Below, piece by piece: positions 9,359-18,518 of a stretch of DNA of 64,000 nt. A program made the position numbers and the translations under genes. Every line of letters starts with the position of its first letter. Position 1 is the stretch's first letter. Source of the DNA: Cellulomonas denverensis (GTDB lineage: Bacteria > Actinomycetota > Actinomycetes > Actinomycetales > Cellulomonadaceae); contig NZ_JAAXOX010000001.1 in the NCBI RefSeq assembly GCF_012396125.1, positions 434,001 to 498,000 on the forward strand, given 5' to 3'. A model generated the notes under the pieces. That model had not been told where the DNA came from, did no database searches, and saw only the letters and a program-made list of their open reading frames with translations.

Positions 9359-10282
9359 ATGAAGGCAGTCACGTACGACCGCTTCGGCGGCGCCGAGGTC
9401 ATGCAGGTCACCGACCAGCCCGAGCCGCACATCGGCCCGGACTCCGTGCTGGTGAAGGTGGTGGCCGCCGGGATCAACCCGGTCGACTACAAGGTCCGCG
9501 AGGGGTACCTGCAGGGCCTGATCGACACCCGCTTCCCCGCGATCCCGGCCTGGGACGTCGCCGGCGTGGTGGTGAAGGCCGGGCTGGACACCCCCGAGTT
9601 CGCCGAGGGCGACGAGATCCTGGCGTACGCCCGCAAGGACACCGTGCAGGACGGCACCCTGGCCGAGTACGTGCAGGTGCCGGTCCGCACCGCCGCCCGC
9701 AAGCCGGCCGGGCTGGACTTCGACCGGGCCGCCGCCCTCCCGCTCGCCGGGCTGACCGCGTTGCAGAGCGTGCGCCGGTCCGGGCTGCGCCAGGGCGACA
9801 CCGTGCTGGTGCACGCCGCCGCCGGTGGGGTCGGGTCGATCGCGGTGCAGCTCGCGGTCCGCGAGGGCGCCCGGGTGATCGGGACCGCGTCCGAGCGCAA
9901 CCACGACTACCTGCGCGAGCTGGGCGCCGAACCGGTCAGCTACGGCGACGGTCTGGTCGAGGCGGTGCGGGCCCTGGCGCCGGAGGGGGTGGACGTGATC
10001 CTCGACTACGTCGGGGGTGCGGCGATGGATGTCACGGACCAGCTCCGGCGGGACGGGGGCACCGTGGTGTCGATCGCGGACCCGCGGGCCCGGACCGAAT
10101 TCGGCGGGCACTACGTCTGGGTCCGCCCGGACTCCGCCGATCTGGCCGGCCTGGCGCACCTGGCCGCGGACGGCGAGCTGCGGATCGAGGTGTCGGCCGC
10201 TTACCCGCTGGACCGTGCCGCCGAGGCCTACGAGGAGCTGGCTGCCGGGCACACCCGCGGCAAGATCGTCGTCAAGCCCTGA
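9359..10282 (+). CDS. Zinc-independent quinone oxidoreductase / MDR-family NADP oxidoreductase
   Basis: 307 residues. N-terminal GroES-like domain, then a Rossmann fold with the NADPH loop AAAGGVGSIAVQLA. The structural-zinc cysteines of classical alcohol dehydrogenases are absent, placing it with quinone oxidoreductase (QOR)-like enzymes that reduce quinones or enones. It lies 39 bp after disA on the same strand and may be co-transcribed. The native substrate is unknown. Confidence 0.9.
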   Translation: MKAVTYDRFGGAEVMQVTDQPEPHIGPDSVLVKVVAAGINPVDYKVREGYLQGLIDTRFPAIPAWDVAGVVVKAGLDTPEFAEGDEILAYARKDTVQDGTLAEYVQVPVRTAARKPAGLDFDRAAALPLAGLTALQSVRRSGLRQGDTVLVHAAAGGVGSIAVQLAVREGARVIGTASERNHDYLRELGAEPVSYGDGLVEAVRALAPEGVDVILDYVGGAAMDVTDQLRRDGGTVVSIADPRARTEFGGHYVWVRPDSADLAGLAHLAADGELRIEVSAAYPLDRAAEAYEELAAGHTRGKIVVKP

Positions 10283-10295
10283 GGTCAGCCCGGGT

Positions 10296-10880
10296 TCAGC
10301 CCAGGGTGAAGACCACCGGGTCGGTGCTCACGCCGTTCAGGGTGAGCACCGCCTGGTAGGTCCCCGGCTGCGGCGCCGGCAGGCCGGTGGAGCACGCCTC
10401 GTCCGACCGGCTGCGGTCCCACTGGGTCTGCCGCTGGTCGGACTGCTCCGGCGCCAGCAGCAGTTGCAAGGGCTCACCCTCGCCGCAGTCGGTGCTGGCC
10501 CAGATCCGGTCGCTGCCCGAGGTCACCACGATCTCGCGCTGCGCGTCGCCGGCGTCCAGCAGGCACGGGGCGGTGCCGGCGTTGGTCATGGTGACGGTGA
10601 ACAGCGGCTGCGCGCCCTCCGGGTAGTCGGTCGCGTCCGCGGCGAGCTGCAGGCTCAGGTCGGCCGGCTCGCAGGCGACCGCGCCCGAGCTCTGTTCCTC
10701 CGTCTGGGTGGAGGTACTCGGTGACGGGGCCGACACCGGCCCGTCGTCGCCGCCGCCGGTGAACAGCCGGATCAGCACGACCACCAGCACGACCACGACC
10801 AGCAGCCCCACCAGCACGACCAGGCGCCGCCGCCAGTAGACGGCGGCCGGTTCGGGCCCGACCGGACGCAGCACGCTCAT
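10296..10880 (-). CDS. Membrane-anchored protein of unknown function
   Basis: 194 residues. A short basic N-terminus, one strong hydrophobic span at ~20-42 (VVLVGLLVVVVLVVVLI), a Ser/Thr/Pro linker and a ~130-residue extracytoplasmic domain with four cysteines, probably two disulfides. The domain has a beta-sandwich-like pattern (LFTVTMTNAGTAPC, TYQAVLTLNG). No family recognised. Start ATG 10880 has GAGAGGA upstream. It converges with the oxidoreductase and is divergent from mutY. Confidence 0.8.
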   Translation of the reverse strand: MSVLRPVGPEPAAVYWRRRLVVLVGLLVVVVLVVVLIRLFTGGGDDGPVSAPSPSTSTQTEEQSSGAVACEPADLSLQLAADATDYPEGAQPLFTVTMTNAGTAPCLLDAGDAQREIVVTSGSDRIWASTDCGEGEPLQLLLAPEQSDQRQTQWDRSRSDEACSTGLPAPQPGTYQAVLTLNGVSTDPVVFTLG

Positions 10881-10909
10881 GGCCGATCCTCTCTGTTCGA
10901 CTCGCGATC

Positions 10910-10919
10910 ACGGTAGTGT
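10910..10919. promoter_or_regulatory. Overlapping divergent -10 elements
   Basis: TAGTGT (10914-10919, plus strand) faces mutY and TACCGT (complement of 10910-10915) faces the membrane-protein gene. The two hexamers overlap, so polymerase binding in the two directions may be mutually exclusive. Confidence 0.45.
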
Positions 10920-10961
10920 GCCGCACCCTCAGGCCGCTGCGGCAAGCCACTCGACCTGCGT

Positions 10962-11903
10962 GTGAGTATGTCCCCCGTGCCCGCCGTCCCCACCCCCACC
11001 ACTCCGGTGCCCGCCGAGGAGACCGCGGAGGTCCGGCAGCTGGTCGACGACTGGTTCGCCAGCCACGCACGCGATCTGCCCTGGCGTTCACCCGACCGCA
11101 CCCCCTACGGCGTGCTGGTCAGCGAGGTGATGCTGCAGCAGACCCCGGTGGTCCGGGTCGAACCGGCCTGGCGCGCCTGGATGACCCGCTGGCCCACCCC
11201 CGCCGACCTGGCCACCGCGGCACCCGCCGACGTGCTGCGCGCCTGGGACCGGCTCGGCTACCCGCGCCGGGCGCTGCGGCTGCGTGAGTGCGCCCGAGCG
11301 GTGGTCGAGCGGCACGACGGTGAGTTGCCCACCGACGAGGCTGCCCTGCGCGCACTGCCCGGGATCGGCGAGTACACCGCCGCCGCGATCCGGGCGTTCG
11401 CCTTCGGGCTGCGCTCCACCGTGCTGGACACCAACGTCCGCCGGGTGATCGCCCGGGTCGCGGAGGGGATCGCGCTGCCCGCCCCCGCGCTGACCGTCGC
11501 CGAGCGCCGGCTGGCCCAGGCATTCGTCCCCGACGACGACCGGTCCGCCGCACGCTGGGCCGCCGGGTCGATGGAACTGGGCGCCCTGGTCTGCACCGCC
11601 CGTGCCCCGCGCTGCGACGACTGCCCGGTGCGCGCCCTGTGCGCCTGGCGGGCGGCCGGTTTCCCGGCCGACGCGCATGCCGGACGCCGACGGACCCAGG
11701 CCTGGGCCGGCACCGACCGCCAGGTGCGCGGCCGGATCATGGCGTTGCTGCGCGAGGCCCTGGAACCGGTGCCCGCCCACGCGGTCGCCGCGGTCTGGCC
11801 GGACGCCGGTCAGCGCGACCGGTGCCTGGCCTCCCTGCTCGCCGACCACCTGGTGGAACAGATCGGCCCCGCCGAGGACCCGCGCTACCGGTTGCCCGGC
11901 TGA
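10962..11903 (+). CDS. mutY: A/G-specific adenine DNA glycosylase MutY
   Basis: Removes adenine mispaired with 8-oxoguanine. 313 residues. Catalytic Glu55 in LVSEVMLQQTP, helix-hairpin-helix LPGIGEYTAAAI at ~132-143, catalytic Asp156 in VLDTNVRR, and the [4Fe-4S] cysteines 211, 218, 221 and 227 (C-x6-C-x2-C-x5-C). It is short for MutY: the C-terminal NUDIX-like 8-oxoG-recognition domain is largely reduced, as in many actinobacterial homologues. GTG 10962 or ATG 10968 could each be the start. Confidence 0.95.
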   Translation: MSMSPVPAVPTPTTPVPAEETAEVRQLVDDWFASHARDLPWRSPDRTPYGVLVSEVMLQQTPVVRVEPAWRAWMTRWPTPADLATAAPADVLRAWDRLGYPRRALRLRECARAVVERHDGELPTDEAALRALPGIGEYTAAAIRAFAFGLRSTVLDTNVRRVIARVAEGIALPAPALTVAERRLAQAFVPDDDRSAARWAAGSMELGALVCTARAPRCDDCPVRALCAWRAAGFPADAHAGRRRTQAWAGTDRQVRGRIMALLREALEPVPAHAVAAVWPDAGQRDRCLASLLADHLVEQIGPAEDPRYRLPG

Positions 11904-11914
11904 CACCCCGGCGT

Positions 11915-12424
11915 TCAGTGGTGCGCGGCCAGCTCCAGCCCGACCACCGCGGCGCCCAGGGCGAGCTCGGCGCCGAGCACCACCACCCGCTGCACCACGG
12001 TCAGCTTCAGCCGCCGCGCCGCCCACCAGCCGATCACGACCAGGTTGGCCAGCAGCGCCGCCGAGGACGCCCGGAGCGCCGAGTCCACCGACCACCGCCC
12101 GGCGGCGGAGACCCCGAGCAGGATCAGCGGCACGATCGCCGGCCCCAGCCCACTGCGGGTGACCCGGAGGAAGTGCCGCAACTCCGACCGGTCCGGCAGC
12201 TCCTGGTGCACCACGATGTGCGAGACCAGGTCGGCGACCAGCACCGCCAGCAGCGTGCCGCCCACCGTGATCGCCAGCGTCCGGGCCGCCACCCCCGCGG
12301 AGTCGACGTGCCCGCGCATGGCCAGCACCACCGCGAGCGCCGCGAAGGTGACGTAGACCCGTTCCTTCAGGCGCTCGGCCCGGCGATCGAGTTCCTCCGG
12401 ATCCGGTGCGGGCGCGGTCGTCAT
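11915..12424 (-). CDS. Four- to five-span membrane protein of unknown function
   Basis: 169 residues with hydrophobic spans near 25-42, 48-70, 92-108, 118-135 and 145-165. Acidic/basic N-terminus and HH at the C-terminus. It starts 4 bp after the stop of the GNAT acetyltransferase gene, so the two are likely co-transcribed. No known family or catalytic motif recognised. Confidence 0.8.
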   Translation of the reverse strand: MTTAPAPDPEELDRRAERLKERVYVTFAALAVVLAMRGHVDSAGVAARTLAITVGGTLLAVLVADLVSHIVVHQELPDRSELRHFLRVTRSGLGPAIVPLILLGVSAAGRWSVDSALRASSAALLANLVVIGWWAARRLKLTVVQRVVVLGAELALGAAVVGLELAAHH

Positions 12425-12428
12425 CTGG

Positions 12429-12971
12429 TCAGCGTACGAACGGTTCCCCGCCGGACAACTCGATCAGCATCCGGGTGTTGCCCAGCGTGTTCGGCTTCAC
12501 CCGCGCCAGGTCCAGGAACTCGGCCACCCCGTCGTCCGGTGAGCGGAGCAGTTCGGCGTAGACCTGTTGGTCGACCGGGGTGCCGTCGATCTCCGACCAG
12601 CCGTGCCCGGCGAAGAAGTCCACCTCGAACGTCAGGCAGAACAGCCGCCGCAGTCCCAGCCCGCGCGCCCGCTCGGTCAGCGCGTCCAGCAGCAGGTGCC
12701 CCACTCCGCGCTTGCGCCAGTCCCGGGCCACCGCCAGCGTGCGGATCTCGGCCAGGTCCTCCCACATCACGTGCAGCGCCCCGCACCCGATCAGGCTGCC
12801 GTCCGGGGCCTCGGCGACCAGGAACTCCTGCACCGCCTCGTAGTAGCCCACCCACTCCTTGGCGAGCAGGATCCGCTCGTCGGCATAGGGCTGGACCAAG
12901 CCGCCGATCGCCCGGACGTCGGCGGGCAGGGCGGGCCGGATCCGGATCGGCAGCTCATCGCGAGAGGTCAC
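12429..12971 (-). CDS. argA: Amino-acid N-acetyltransferase (GNAT; ArgA/Rv2747-like)
   Basis: 180-residue GNAT-fold enzyme resembling the short stand-alone N-acetylglutamate synthases of actinobacteria (first step of arginine synthesis from glutamate and acetyl-CoA). Features: IRTLAVARDWRKRGVGHLLL, the acetyl-CoA-binding R-x-x-G-x-G-like loop, and FEVDFFAGHGW, typical of this subgroup. Upstream of the unknown membrane protein with a 4-bp gap. Assignment to glutamate acetylation is by family resemblance; other GNAT substrates are possible. Confidence 0.82.
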   Translation of the reverse strand: MTSRDELPIRIRPALPADVRAIGGLVQPYADERILLAKEWVGYYEAVQEFLVAEAPDGSLIGCGALHVMWEDLAEIRTLAVARDWRKRGVGHLLLDALTERARGLGLRRLFCLTFEVDFFAGHGWSEIDGTPVDQQVYAELLRSPDDGVAEFLDLARVKPNTLGNTRMLIELSGGEPFVR

Positions 12972-13046
12972 CCGGTCAACCTACGACTCCACCCCGCACC
13001 CCGCCCCGCCCGGACCGCCCACCGAGACTGCTCCGCCCCCGACCCG

Positions 13047-13997
13047 CTACACCAGCTCCAGCAGCCGGGCCGCGGTCCGTTCGTCCACCACCAGGTCCGT
13101 CACCGTGCCGGCCCGCAGCGCGGCGAGCAGCGGGACCGCCTTGGTGTCGCCGGCCACCGCGCACAGCCGGCGCGGGATCCGGCGCAGCTGTTCGGGGGTC
13201 GGGCCGGTGGCGCGGGCGTTGAGCGGCACGTCCTGCCAGGTGCCGTCGGCGCGCAGGAACACCGTGCACACGTCGCCGACCACGCCCTGGTCGTGCAGCA
13301 GGTCGACGTCGTCGGCGTCCAGGTACCCGGCGGAGTACACGTGTGAGGGCAGGGTGCCGGAGACCGAGCCGACCGAGAACAGCGCGATGTCGGCCCGGGC
13401 CTGCTCGTCCAGCACCCGGCGCACCGAACGTTCCCGCCACATCGCCTGCTTGCTCTCCGGGTAGTCGAAGAAGGCCGGCACCGGGAAGTGGTGCACCGCG
13501 GCCCCGTAGGCGGCGCCGAAGGAGGCGATCAGGTCGCTGGCGTACTCGATGCCGGAGGTCCGGGTGTTCGCTGCCCCGTTGAGCTGCACCACCACCGACC
13601 CACGGGTGGGTTTGGGCTGCAGGCGGCGGGAGATCGCGGCCAGCGTGGTGCCCCAGGCGACGCCGAGGATCATGTCCGAGTCGAACCAGCTGGCGAGCAG
13701 CCGGGCGGCGGTGCGGGCGACCTGGTCGAGCCGGTCGATCTCCTCGGCGGAGTCCGGCACCGGCACCACATAGGTCTCGATGCCGAAGGCGGCGGAGATG
13801 GTGCGCCCGAGTCCGGGGGCGCGGGTACTGGACGGTCGCAGCGTGATCTCGACCAGCCCGCTCTCGCGCGCCTGCTTCAGCAATCGGGACACCGTGGAGC
13901 GGGAGGTGCCGAGGTGCCGGGCGATGACCTCCATCTTCACGTCCTGGAGGTAGTACATCGACGCTGCCCGCAGTACGTCCTGGTCGCGGTCGGCCAT
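13047..13997 (-). CDS. SorC/DeoR-type sugar-binding regulator of the glycerol operon
   Basis: 316 residues. N-terminal helix-turn-helix at ~20-45 (MEVIARHLGTSRSTVSRLLKQA) and a SorC-type effector domain that binds phosphorylated sugars (GVAWGTTL; VVQLNGAANT). Divergent from glpD with 153 bp between starts, containing a palindromic operator. The effector is probably a glycerol-pathway intermediate such as glycerol-3-phosphate, by inference from context. Start ATG 13997 has AAGGAGGG upstream. Confidence 0.92.
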   Translation of the reverse strand: MADRDQDVLRAASMYYLQDVKMEVIARHLGTSRSTVSRLLKQARESGLVEITLRPSSTRAPGLGRTISAAFGIETYVVPVPDSAEEIDRLDQVARTAARLLASWFDSDMILGVAWGTTLAAISRRLQPKPTRGSVVVQLNGAANTRTSGIEYASDLIASFGAAYGAAVHHFPVPAFFDYPESKQAMWRERSVRRVLDEQARADIALFSVGSVSGTLPSHVYSAGYLDADDVDLLHDQGVVGDVCTVFLRADGTWQDVPLNARATGPTPEQLRRIPRRLCAVAGDTKAVPLLAALRAGTVTDLVVDERTAARLLELV

Positions 13998-14014
13998 TCA
14001 CCCTCCTTGGTGTC

Positions 14015-14028
14015 TGCACGTTCGTGCA
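14015..14028. promoter_or_regulatory. Palindromic operator between the SorC-type regulator and glpD
   Basis: TGCACGTTCGTGCA is a perfect 14-bp palindrome, 18 bp upstream of the regulator start and ~120 bp upstream of glpD. It is the best candidate binding site for the adjacent SorC-type regulator. Its sequence resembles the GTGCAcgaaTGCAC core in the inverted repeat at 58-114. Confidence 0.7.
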
Positions 14029-14150
14029 CAGCGGTTGCGCGTCTGTTCGCTGGCCCCGACGATAGCTGCAGGCAGGACCGAAGTCCCACCCGGCACCGGC
14101 CGCGACCGGGCGGGACGAGCGGCCGACGGCGACGCATCGGAGAGACACCC

Positions 14151-15971
14151 ATGAGGACGGCAGCACTGACCCCCCAGCTCCGGCAGGACGCCCTGGCGAC
14201 CCTGCGCTCCACCACGGAGGGAGGTCCCGAGCTCGACGTCCTGGTCATCGGCGGTGGCGTCACCGGTGCCGGCATCGCGCTGGACGCGGTCACCCGTGGC
14301 CTGTCCACCGCGGTGATCGACGCCCAGGACTGGGCCTCGGGCACCTCCAGCCGATCCAGCAAGCTGGTGCACGGCGGCCTGCGCTACCTGCAGATGCTGG
14401 ACTTCCACCTGGTCCGGGAGGCGCTGACCGAGCGCGACCTGCTGATCAACACCCTGGCCCCGCACCTGGTCAAGCCGGTGTCCTTCCTCTACCCGCTGGA
14501 GCACCGGGTCTGGGAGCGGGCCTACGTCGGTGCCGGTGTGGCGCTGTACGACACGCTGGCCAGCGTCTCCGGCCGCGAGCGCGCGATGCCGATCCACCGG
14601 CACCTGTCCCGCAAGGGCATGGAGAAGCTGTTCCCCGACCTGCGGCACGACGCGGCGGTCGGCGCGGTCCGGTACTGGGACGCCGCCGTCGACGACGCCC
14701 GCCTGGTGTCCACCCTGATCCGCACCGCGGTCAGCTACGGCGCCCACGCGGCATCCCGGACCCAGGTGCTCGGGATGACCACCACCTCCGGCGGTGCGGT
14801 CACCGGCGCCGAGCTGGTCGACCTGGAGACCGGCGAGCAGTTCACCGTCCGGGCCCGGCACGTCATCAACGCGACCGGCGTGTGGACCGAGCAGACCGAG
14901 TCGCTGGCCGGCACCGAGGGCGGCCTGCGGGTGCTGGCGTCCAAGGGCATCCACATCGTCGTCCCCCGGGACCGGATCGCCGGGAACACCGGCCTGATCC
15001 TGCAGACCGAGAAGTCGGTGCTGTTCGTGATCCCGTGGTCCCGGTACTGGGTGATCGGCACCACCGACACCCCGTGGGAGCAGGAGCTGACCCACCCGGT
15101 GGCCACCTCGGCCGACATCGACTACGTGATCGACCACGCGAATGCGGTGCTCGCCCGGCCGCTGACCCGCGAGGACGTGATCGGCACCTGGGCCGGCCTG
15201 CGACCGCTGCTGCAGCCGGGCACCAAGGAGGGCACCTCCTCGGCCAAGGTCTCCCGCGAGCACACCGTCGCCTCGCCGACCCCGGGCCTGACCGTGATCG
15301 CCGGCGGCAAGCTCACCACCTACCGGGTGATGGCCAAGGACGCGGTCGACTTCGCGATCGGGTCCCGGGCGACCAGCCTGCCGTCGATCACCGACCGGGT
15401 GCCGCTGATCGGCGCCGAGGGCCTGGAGGTCGTGCAGCGCCAGTCCCGGGACACCGCGCAGCGCTACGGCTGGGACCGCGGCCGGATGGACCACCTGCTG
15501 CACCGCTACGGTTCGCTGATCCACGAGCTGATCGACCTGATCGAGGCCGAGCCGGCGCTGGCCGAGCCGCTGAAGAACGCCCCCGCCTACATCGGGGCCG
15601 AGGTCGTCTACGCCGCCACCCACGAGGGCGTGCTGCACCTGGACGACGTGATGATGCACCGCACCCGCCTGAACTACGAGCAGGCGGACAAGGGTGTGGG
15701 CGCCCTGGAGGAGATCGCCGACCTGATCGGTCCGCGACTCGGCTGGGACGCCGCCACCCGGGAGAAGGAGATCGCGGCCTACCGGTCGCGGGCCGAGGCG
15801 GAGTTCGCCGCCGCCGAGGCACCGGACGACGTGGCCGCGGAGGTCGCCCGGCTCCAGGCGGAGGACCTGTCCCCGATGCTCCCGCTGCCCGGGGGCGACC
15901 GGGTGGAGGCCGGGACCAAGCCCGGTTCCACCCCCGACACCCCTGCCGCAGCGGGTCCGGCGGGGACATGA
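14151..15971 (+). CDS. glpD: FAD-dependent glycerol-3-phosphate dehydrogenase
   Basis: Oxidises glycerol-3-phosphate to dihydroxyacetone phosphate at the membrane, passing electrons to quinone. 606 residues. The FAD-binding loop VIGGGVTGAG is at ~32-41, followed by the family pattern SGTSSRSSKLVHGGLRYL; a C-terminal DAO helical domain follows, then a Gly/Pro-rich tail. ATG 14151 has GGAGAGA 7 nt upstream; reading through further upstream would run into the regulator region. First gene of glpD-glpF-glpK. Confidence 0.96.
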   Translation: MRTAALTPQLRQDALATLRSTTEGGPELDVLVIGGGVTGAGIALDAVTRGLSTAVIDAQDWASGTSSRSSKLVHGGLRYLQMLDFHLVREALTERDLLINTLAPHLVKPVSFLYPLEHRVWERAYVGAGVALYDTLASVSGRERAMPIHRHLSRKGMEKLFPDLRHDAAVGAVRYWDAAVDDARLVSTLIRTAVSYGAHAASRTQVLGMTTTSGGAVTGAELVDLETGEQFTVRARHVINATGVWTEQTESLAGTEGGLRVLASKGIHIVVPRDRIAGNTGLILQTEKSVLFVIPWSRYWVIGTTDTPWEQELTHPVATSADIDYVIDHANAVLARPLTREDVIGTWAGLRPLLQPGTKEGTSSAKVSREHTVASPTPGLTVIAGGKLTTYRVMAKDAVDFAIGSRATSLPSITDRVPLIGAEGLEVVQRQSRDTAQRYGWDRGRMDHLLHRYGSLIHELIDLIEAEPALAEPLKNAPAYIGAEVVYAATHEGVLHLDDVMMHRTRLNYEQADKGVGALEEIADLIGPRLGWDAATREKEIAAYRSRAEAEFAAAEAPDDVAAEVARLQAEDLSPMLPLPGGDRVEAGTKPGSTPDTPAAAGPAGT

Positions 15972-16074
15972 TCTGACTGTTCCACCACGGTCGCCCGGCC
16001 GTGCCGGAGCGCGGGACCCGGTCCCGTGACCCGGAAACCCCTGTGAGACAACGACGTCCAGAAAGAGGTCGACT

Positions 16075-16821
16075 GTGGAGTCCATCTCGATGGGAGAGGT
16101 GTTCCTCTCCGAGTTCCTCGGTACCGCGGTGCTGCTGCTCCTCGGTGCCGGTGTGGTGGCGAACGTGGTGCTGCCCAAGACCAAGGGCAACGCCGGCGGT
16201 TGGCTGCTGATCAACTTCGGCTGGGGCCTCGCGGTCTTCGCCGGTGTGTACGTGGCCTTCAAGACCGGCGCCCACCTCAACCCCGCGGTCACGCTGGGTA
16301 TCTGGGCGGCCGGCAAGGACGAGTTCGCCCCGGGTGTCGAGGTGAGCGCCGCCAACGGCTTCATCTATATCGCCGCCCAGATGGCCGGTGCCGCGGTCGG
16401 TGCCGCCCTCGCCTACCTGGCCTACAAGAAGCACTTCGACGAGGAGGCGGACCCGGCGGACAAGCTGGCCGTGTTCTCCACCGGTCCGGCGGTCCGCTCC
16501 TACGGCTGGAACTTCGTCACTGAGGTCCTGGCGACCTTCGTGCTGGTGTTCTGGGTCGTGATCAGCGGCAACACCCCGGCGCAGATCGGCCCGCTCGGTG
16601 TGGCCCTGGTCGTGGTCGCGATCGGTGCCAGCCTCGGTGGTCCCACCGGCTACGCGATCAACCCGGCCCGTGACCTCGGTCCCCGCATCGCGCACGCCCT
16701 GCTCCCGATCAAGGGCAAGGGTTCCTCCGACTGGTCCTACGCCTGGGTGCCGGTGGCCGGCCCCGCCGTCGGTGGTCTGCTCGGCGGTCTGCTCGCCCAG
16801 GCCCTCGGCTGGGTGTTCTGA
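16075..16821 (+). CDS. glpF: Glycerol facilitator (aquaglyceroporin)
   Basis: 248-residue MIP-family channel with six spans and the two half-helix NPA motifs, Asn69-Ala71 (HLNPAVTLG) and Asn196-Ala198. The second reads NPARDLGPR, whose Asp is characteristic of glycerol facilitators rather than strict aquaporins. GTG start with an AGAGG site 7 nt upstream. Between glpD and glpK, so it supplies substrate to the kinase. Confidence 0.96.
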   Translation: MESISMGEVFLSEFLGTAVLLLLGAGVVANVVLPKTKGNAGGWLLINFGWGLAVFAGVYVAFKTGAHLNPAVTLGIWAAGKDEFAPGVEVSAANGFIYIAAQMAGAAVGAALAYLAYKKHFDEEADPADKLAVFSTGPAVRSYGWNFVTEVLATFVLVFWVVISGNTPAQIGPLGVALVVVAIGASLGGPTGYAINPARDLGPRIAHALLPIKGKGSSDWSYAWVPVAGPAVGGLLGGLLAQALGWVF

Positions 16822-16837
16822 CCCGTTCTCCCTCGCG

Positions 16838-16874
16838 CGTGGGCCGGGCCGCCGATCCGGTCGCCCGGCCCACG
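16838..16874 (+). terminator. Strong 12-bp hairpin between glpF and glpK
   Basis: Arms 16838-16849 and 16863-16874 are perfect complements around a 13-nt loop, with no T-run. It probably acts as a partial terminator or mRNA-stability element that sets glpK level relative to glpDF. Confidence 0.6.
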
Positions 16875-16941
16875 TGCCGACCCGCACCTGAGCGGGCGGC
16901 GCCCCCCTGCGCTGCCCCGCACCCTCAACGAAGGAAGTGAC

Positions 16942-18462
16942 ATGTCCGACAAGTTCGTCATGGCCATCGACCAGGGCACCACCTCGTCCCGGGCGATCAT
17001 CTTCGATCACTCCGGCCAGATCGTGTCGGTCGGCCAGACCGAGCACCAGCAGATCTTCCCCCGTGCCGGGTGGGTCGAGCACGACCCGAACGAGATCTGG
17101 ACCAACGTGCGCGAGGTCGTCGGCCTGGCGCTGTCCCGCGCGAACAAGACCTACACCGACCTGGCCGCGATCGGCATCACCAACCAGCGCGAGACCGCGG
17201 TGGTCTGGGACCGCACCACCGGTCAGCCGGTCTACAACGCGATCGTCTGGCAGGACACCCGGACCCAGAAGATCTGCGACGACCTGGCCGCGCTGGGTGG
17301 CGGCGCCGAGCGGTACAAGGAGCGCACCGGCCTGCCGCTGGCGACCTACTTCTCCGGCCCGAAGATCCGCTGGATCCTGGACAACGTCGAGGGCGCCCGG
17401 GAGAAGGCCGAGCGCGGCGAGCTGGCCTTCGGCAACACCGACTCCTGGGTGCTGTGGAACATGACCGGCGGTGTCGAGGGCGGCATCCACGTCACCGACG
17501 TCACCAACGCCTCGCGCACCCTGCTGATGAACGTCGACTCGCTCACCTGGAACGAGGAGATCGCCGCCGAGATGGGCATCCCGCTGTCGATGCTCCCGGA
17601 GATCCGCTCCTCCTCCGAGGTCTACGGCGAGGGCCGCAAGGGCGGTCTGGTGCCGGGCGTCCCGATCGCCGGCATCCTGGGCGACCAGCAGGCGGCCACC
17701 TTCGGCCAGGCCTGCTTCGAGGTCGGCAACGCCAAGAACACCTACGGCACCGGCAACTTCATGCTGCTGAACACCGGCACCGAGCCGGTCGCCTCCAAGA
17801 ACGGCCTGCTCACCACGGTCGCCTACAAGATCGGCGACGCCCCGCAGGTGTACGCGCTGGAGGGCTCGATCGCGGTCACCGGCTCCCTGGTGCAGTGGCT
17901 GCGCGACAACCTGGGCATGTTCATGGACGCCCCGGACATCGAGTACCTGGCCAGCAAGGTCGACGACAACGGTGGCGCGTACTTCGTCCCGGCGTTCTCC
18001 GGCCTGTTCGCCCCGTACTGGCGCTCGGACGCCCGCGGCGCGCTGGTCGGCCTGACCCGGTTCGTCAACCGCAACCACATCGCCCGGGCGGCGCTGGAGG
18101 CCACCGCGTTCCAGACCCGCGAGGTGATGGACGCGATGAACGCCGACTCCGGGGTCGCGCTCACCGAGCTCAAGGTGGACGGCGGCATGACCGCCAACGA
18201 CCTGCTGATGCAGTTCCAGGCGGACATCCTCGACGTGCCGGTGATCAAGCCGAAGGTCGCCGAGACCACCGCCCTGGGTGCCGCCTACGCCGCGGGCATC
18301 GCGGTCGGCTACTGGAACGGCGAGCAGGACGTGATCGACAACTGGGCCGAGGACAAGCGCTGGGAGTCCAAGATCGACGCCTCCGAGCGCGACCGGCAGT
18401 ACCGGCTGTGGAAGAAGGCCGTCACCAAGACCTTCGACTGGGTCGACGACGACGTGAAGTGA
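16942..18462 (+). CDS. glpK: Glycerol kinase
   Basis: Phosphorylates glycerol to glycerol-3-phosphate. 506 residues, standard for the FGGY kinase family. N-terminal phosphate loop [13 protein letters not shown], central [13 protein letters not shown]-domain [11 protein letters not shown], and [15 protein letters not shown] near the C-terminus. ATG 16942 follows GAAGGAAG. Last gene of the glp operon, closed by an intrinsic terminator. Confidence 0.98.
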   Translation: MSDKFVMAIDQGTTSSRAIIFDHSGQIVSVGQTEHQQIFPRAGWVEHDPNEIWTNVREVVGLALSRANKTYTDLAAIGITNQRETAVVWDRTTGQPVYNAIVWQDTRTQKICDDLAALGGGAERYKERTGLPLATYFSGPKIRWILDNVEGAREKAERGELAFGNTDSWVLWNMTGGVEGGIHVTDVTNASRTLLMNVDSLTWNEEIAAEMGIPLSMLPEIRSSSEVYGEGRKGGLVPGVPIAGILGDQQAATFGQACFEVGNAKNTYGTGNFMLLNTGTEPVASKNGLLTTVAYKIGDAPQVYALEGSIAVTGSLVQWLRDNLGMFMDAPDIEYLASKVDDNGGAYFVPAFSGLFAPYWRSDARGALVGLTRFVNRNHIARAALEATAFQTREVMDAMNADSGVALTELKVDGGMTANDLLMQFQADILDVPVIKPKVAETTALGAAYAAGIAVGYWNGEQDVIDNWAEDKRWESKIDASERDRQYRLWKKAVTKTFDWVDDDVK

Positions 18463-18478
18463 TCCACCGCTGACGCGG

Positions 18479-18512
18479 AAGGGCCCGGCGATGATCGCCG
18501 GGCCTTTCTGCG
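18479..18512 (+). terminator. Intrinsic terminator after glpK
   Basis: 13-bp stem (18479-18491 with 18495-18507, one G-U pair) closed by a 3-nt loop, with AA on the 5' arm and TTT on the 3' arm. It separates glpK from the convergent kdgK. Confidence 0.88.
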
Positions 18513-18518
18513 TGCCGG

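Noticed and set aside
13998..16364. Very long open minus-strand frame opposite glpD
   Set aside because: It mirrors glpD codon periodicity, is His/Gly/Gln/Arg-rich without any domain, and has no ribosome site. It is a GC-driven antisense shadow.
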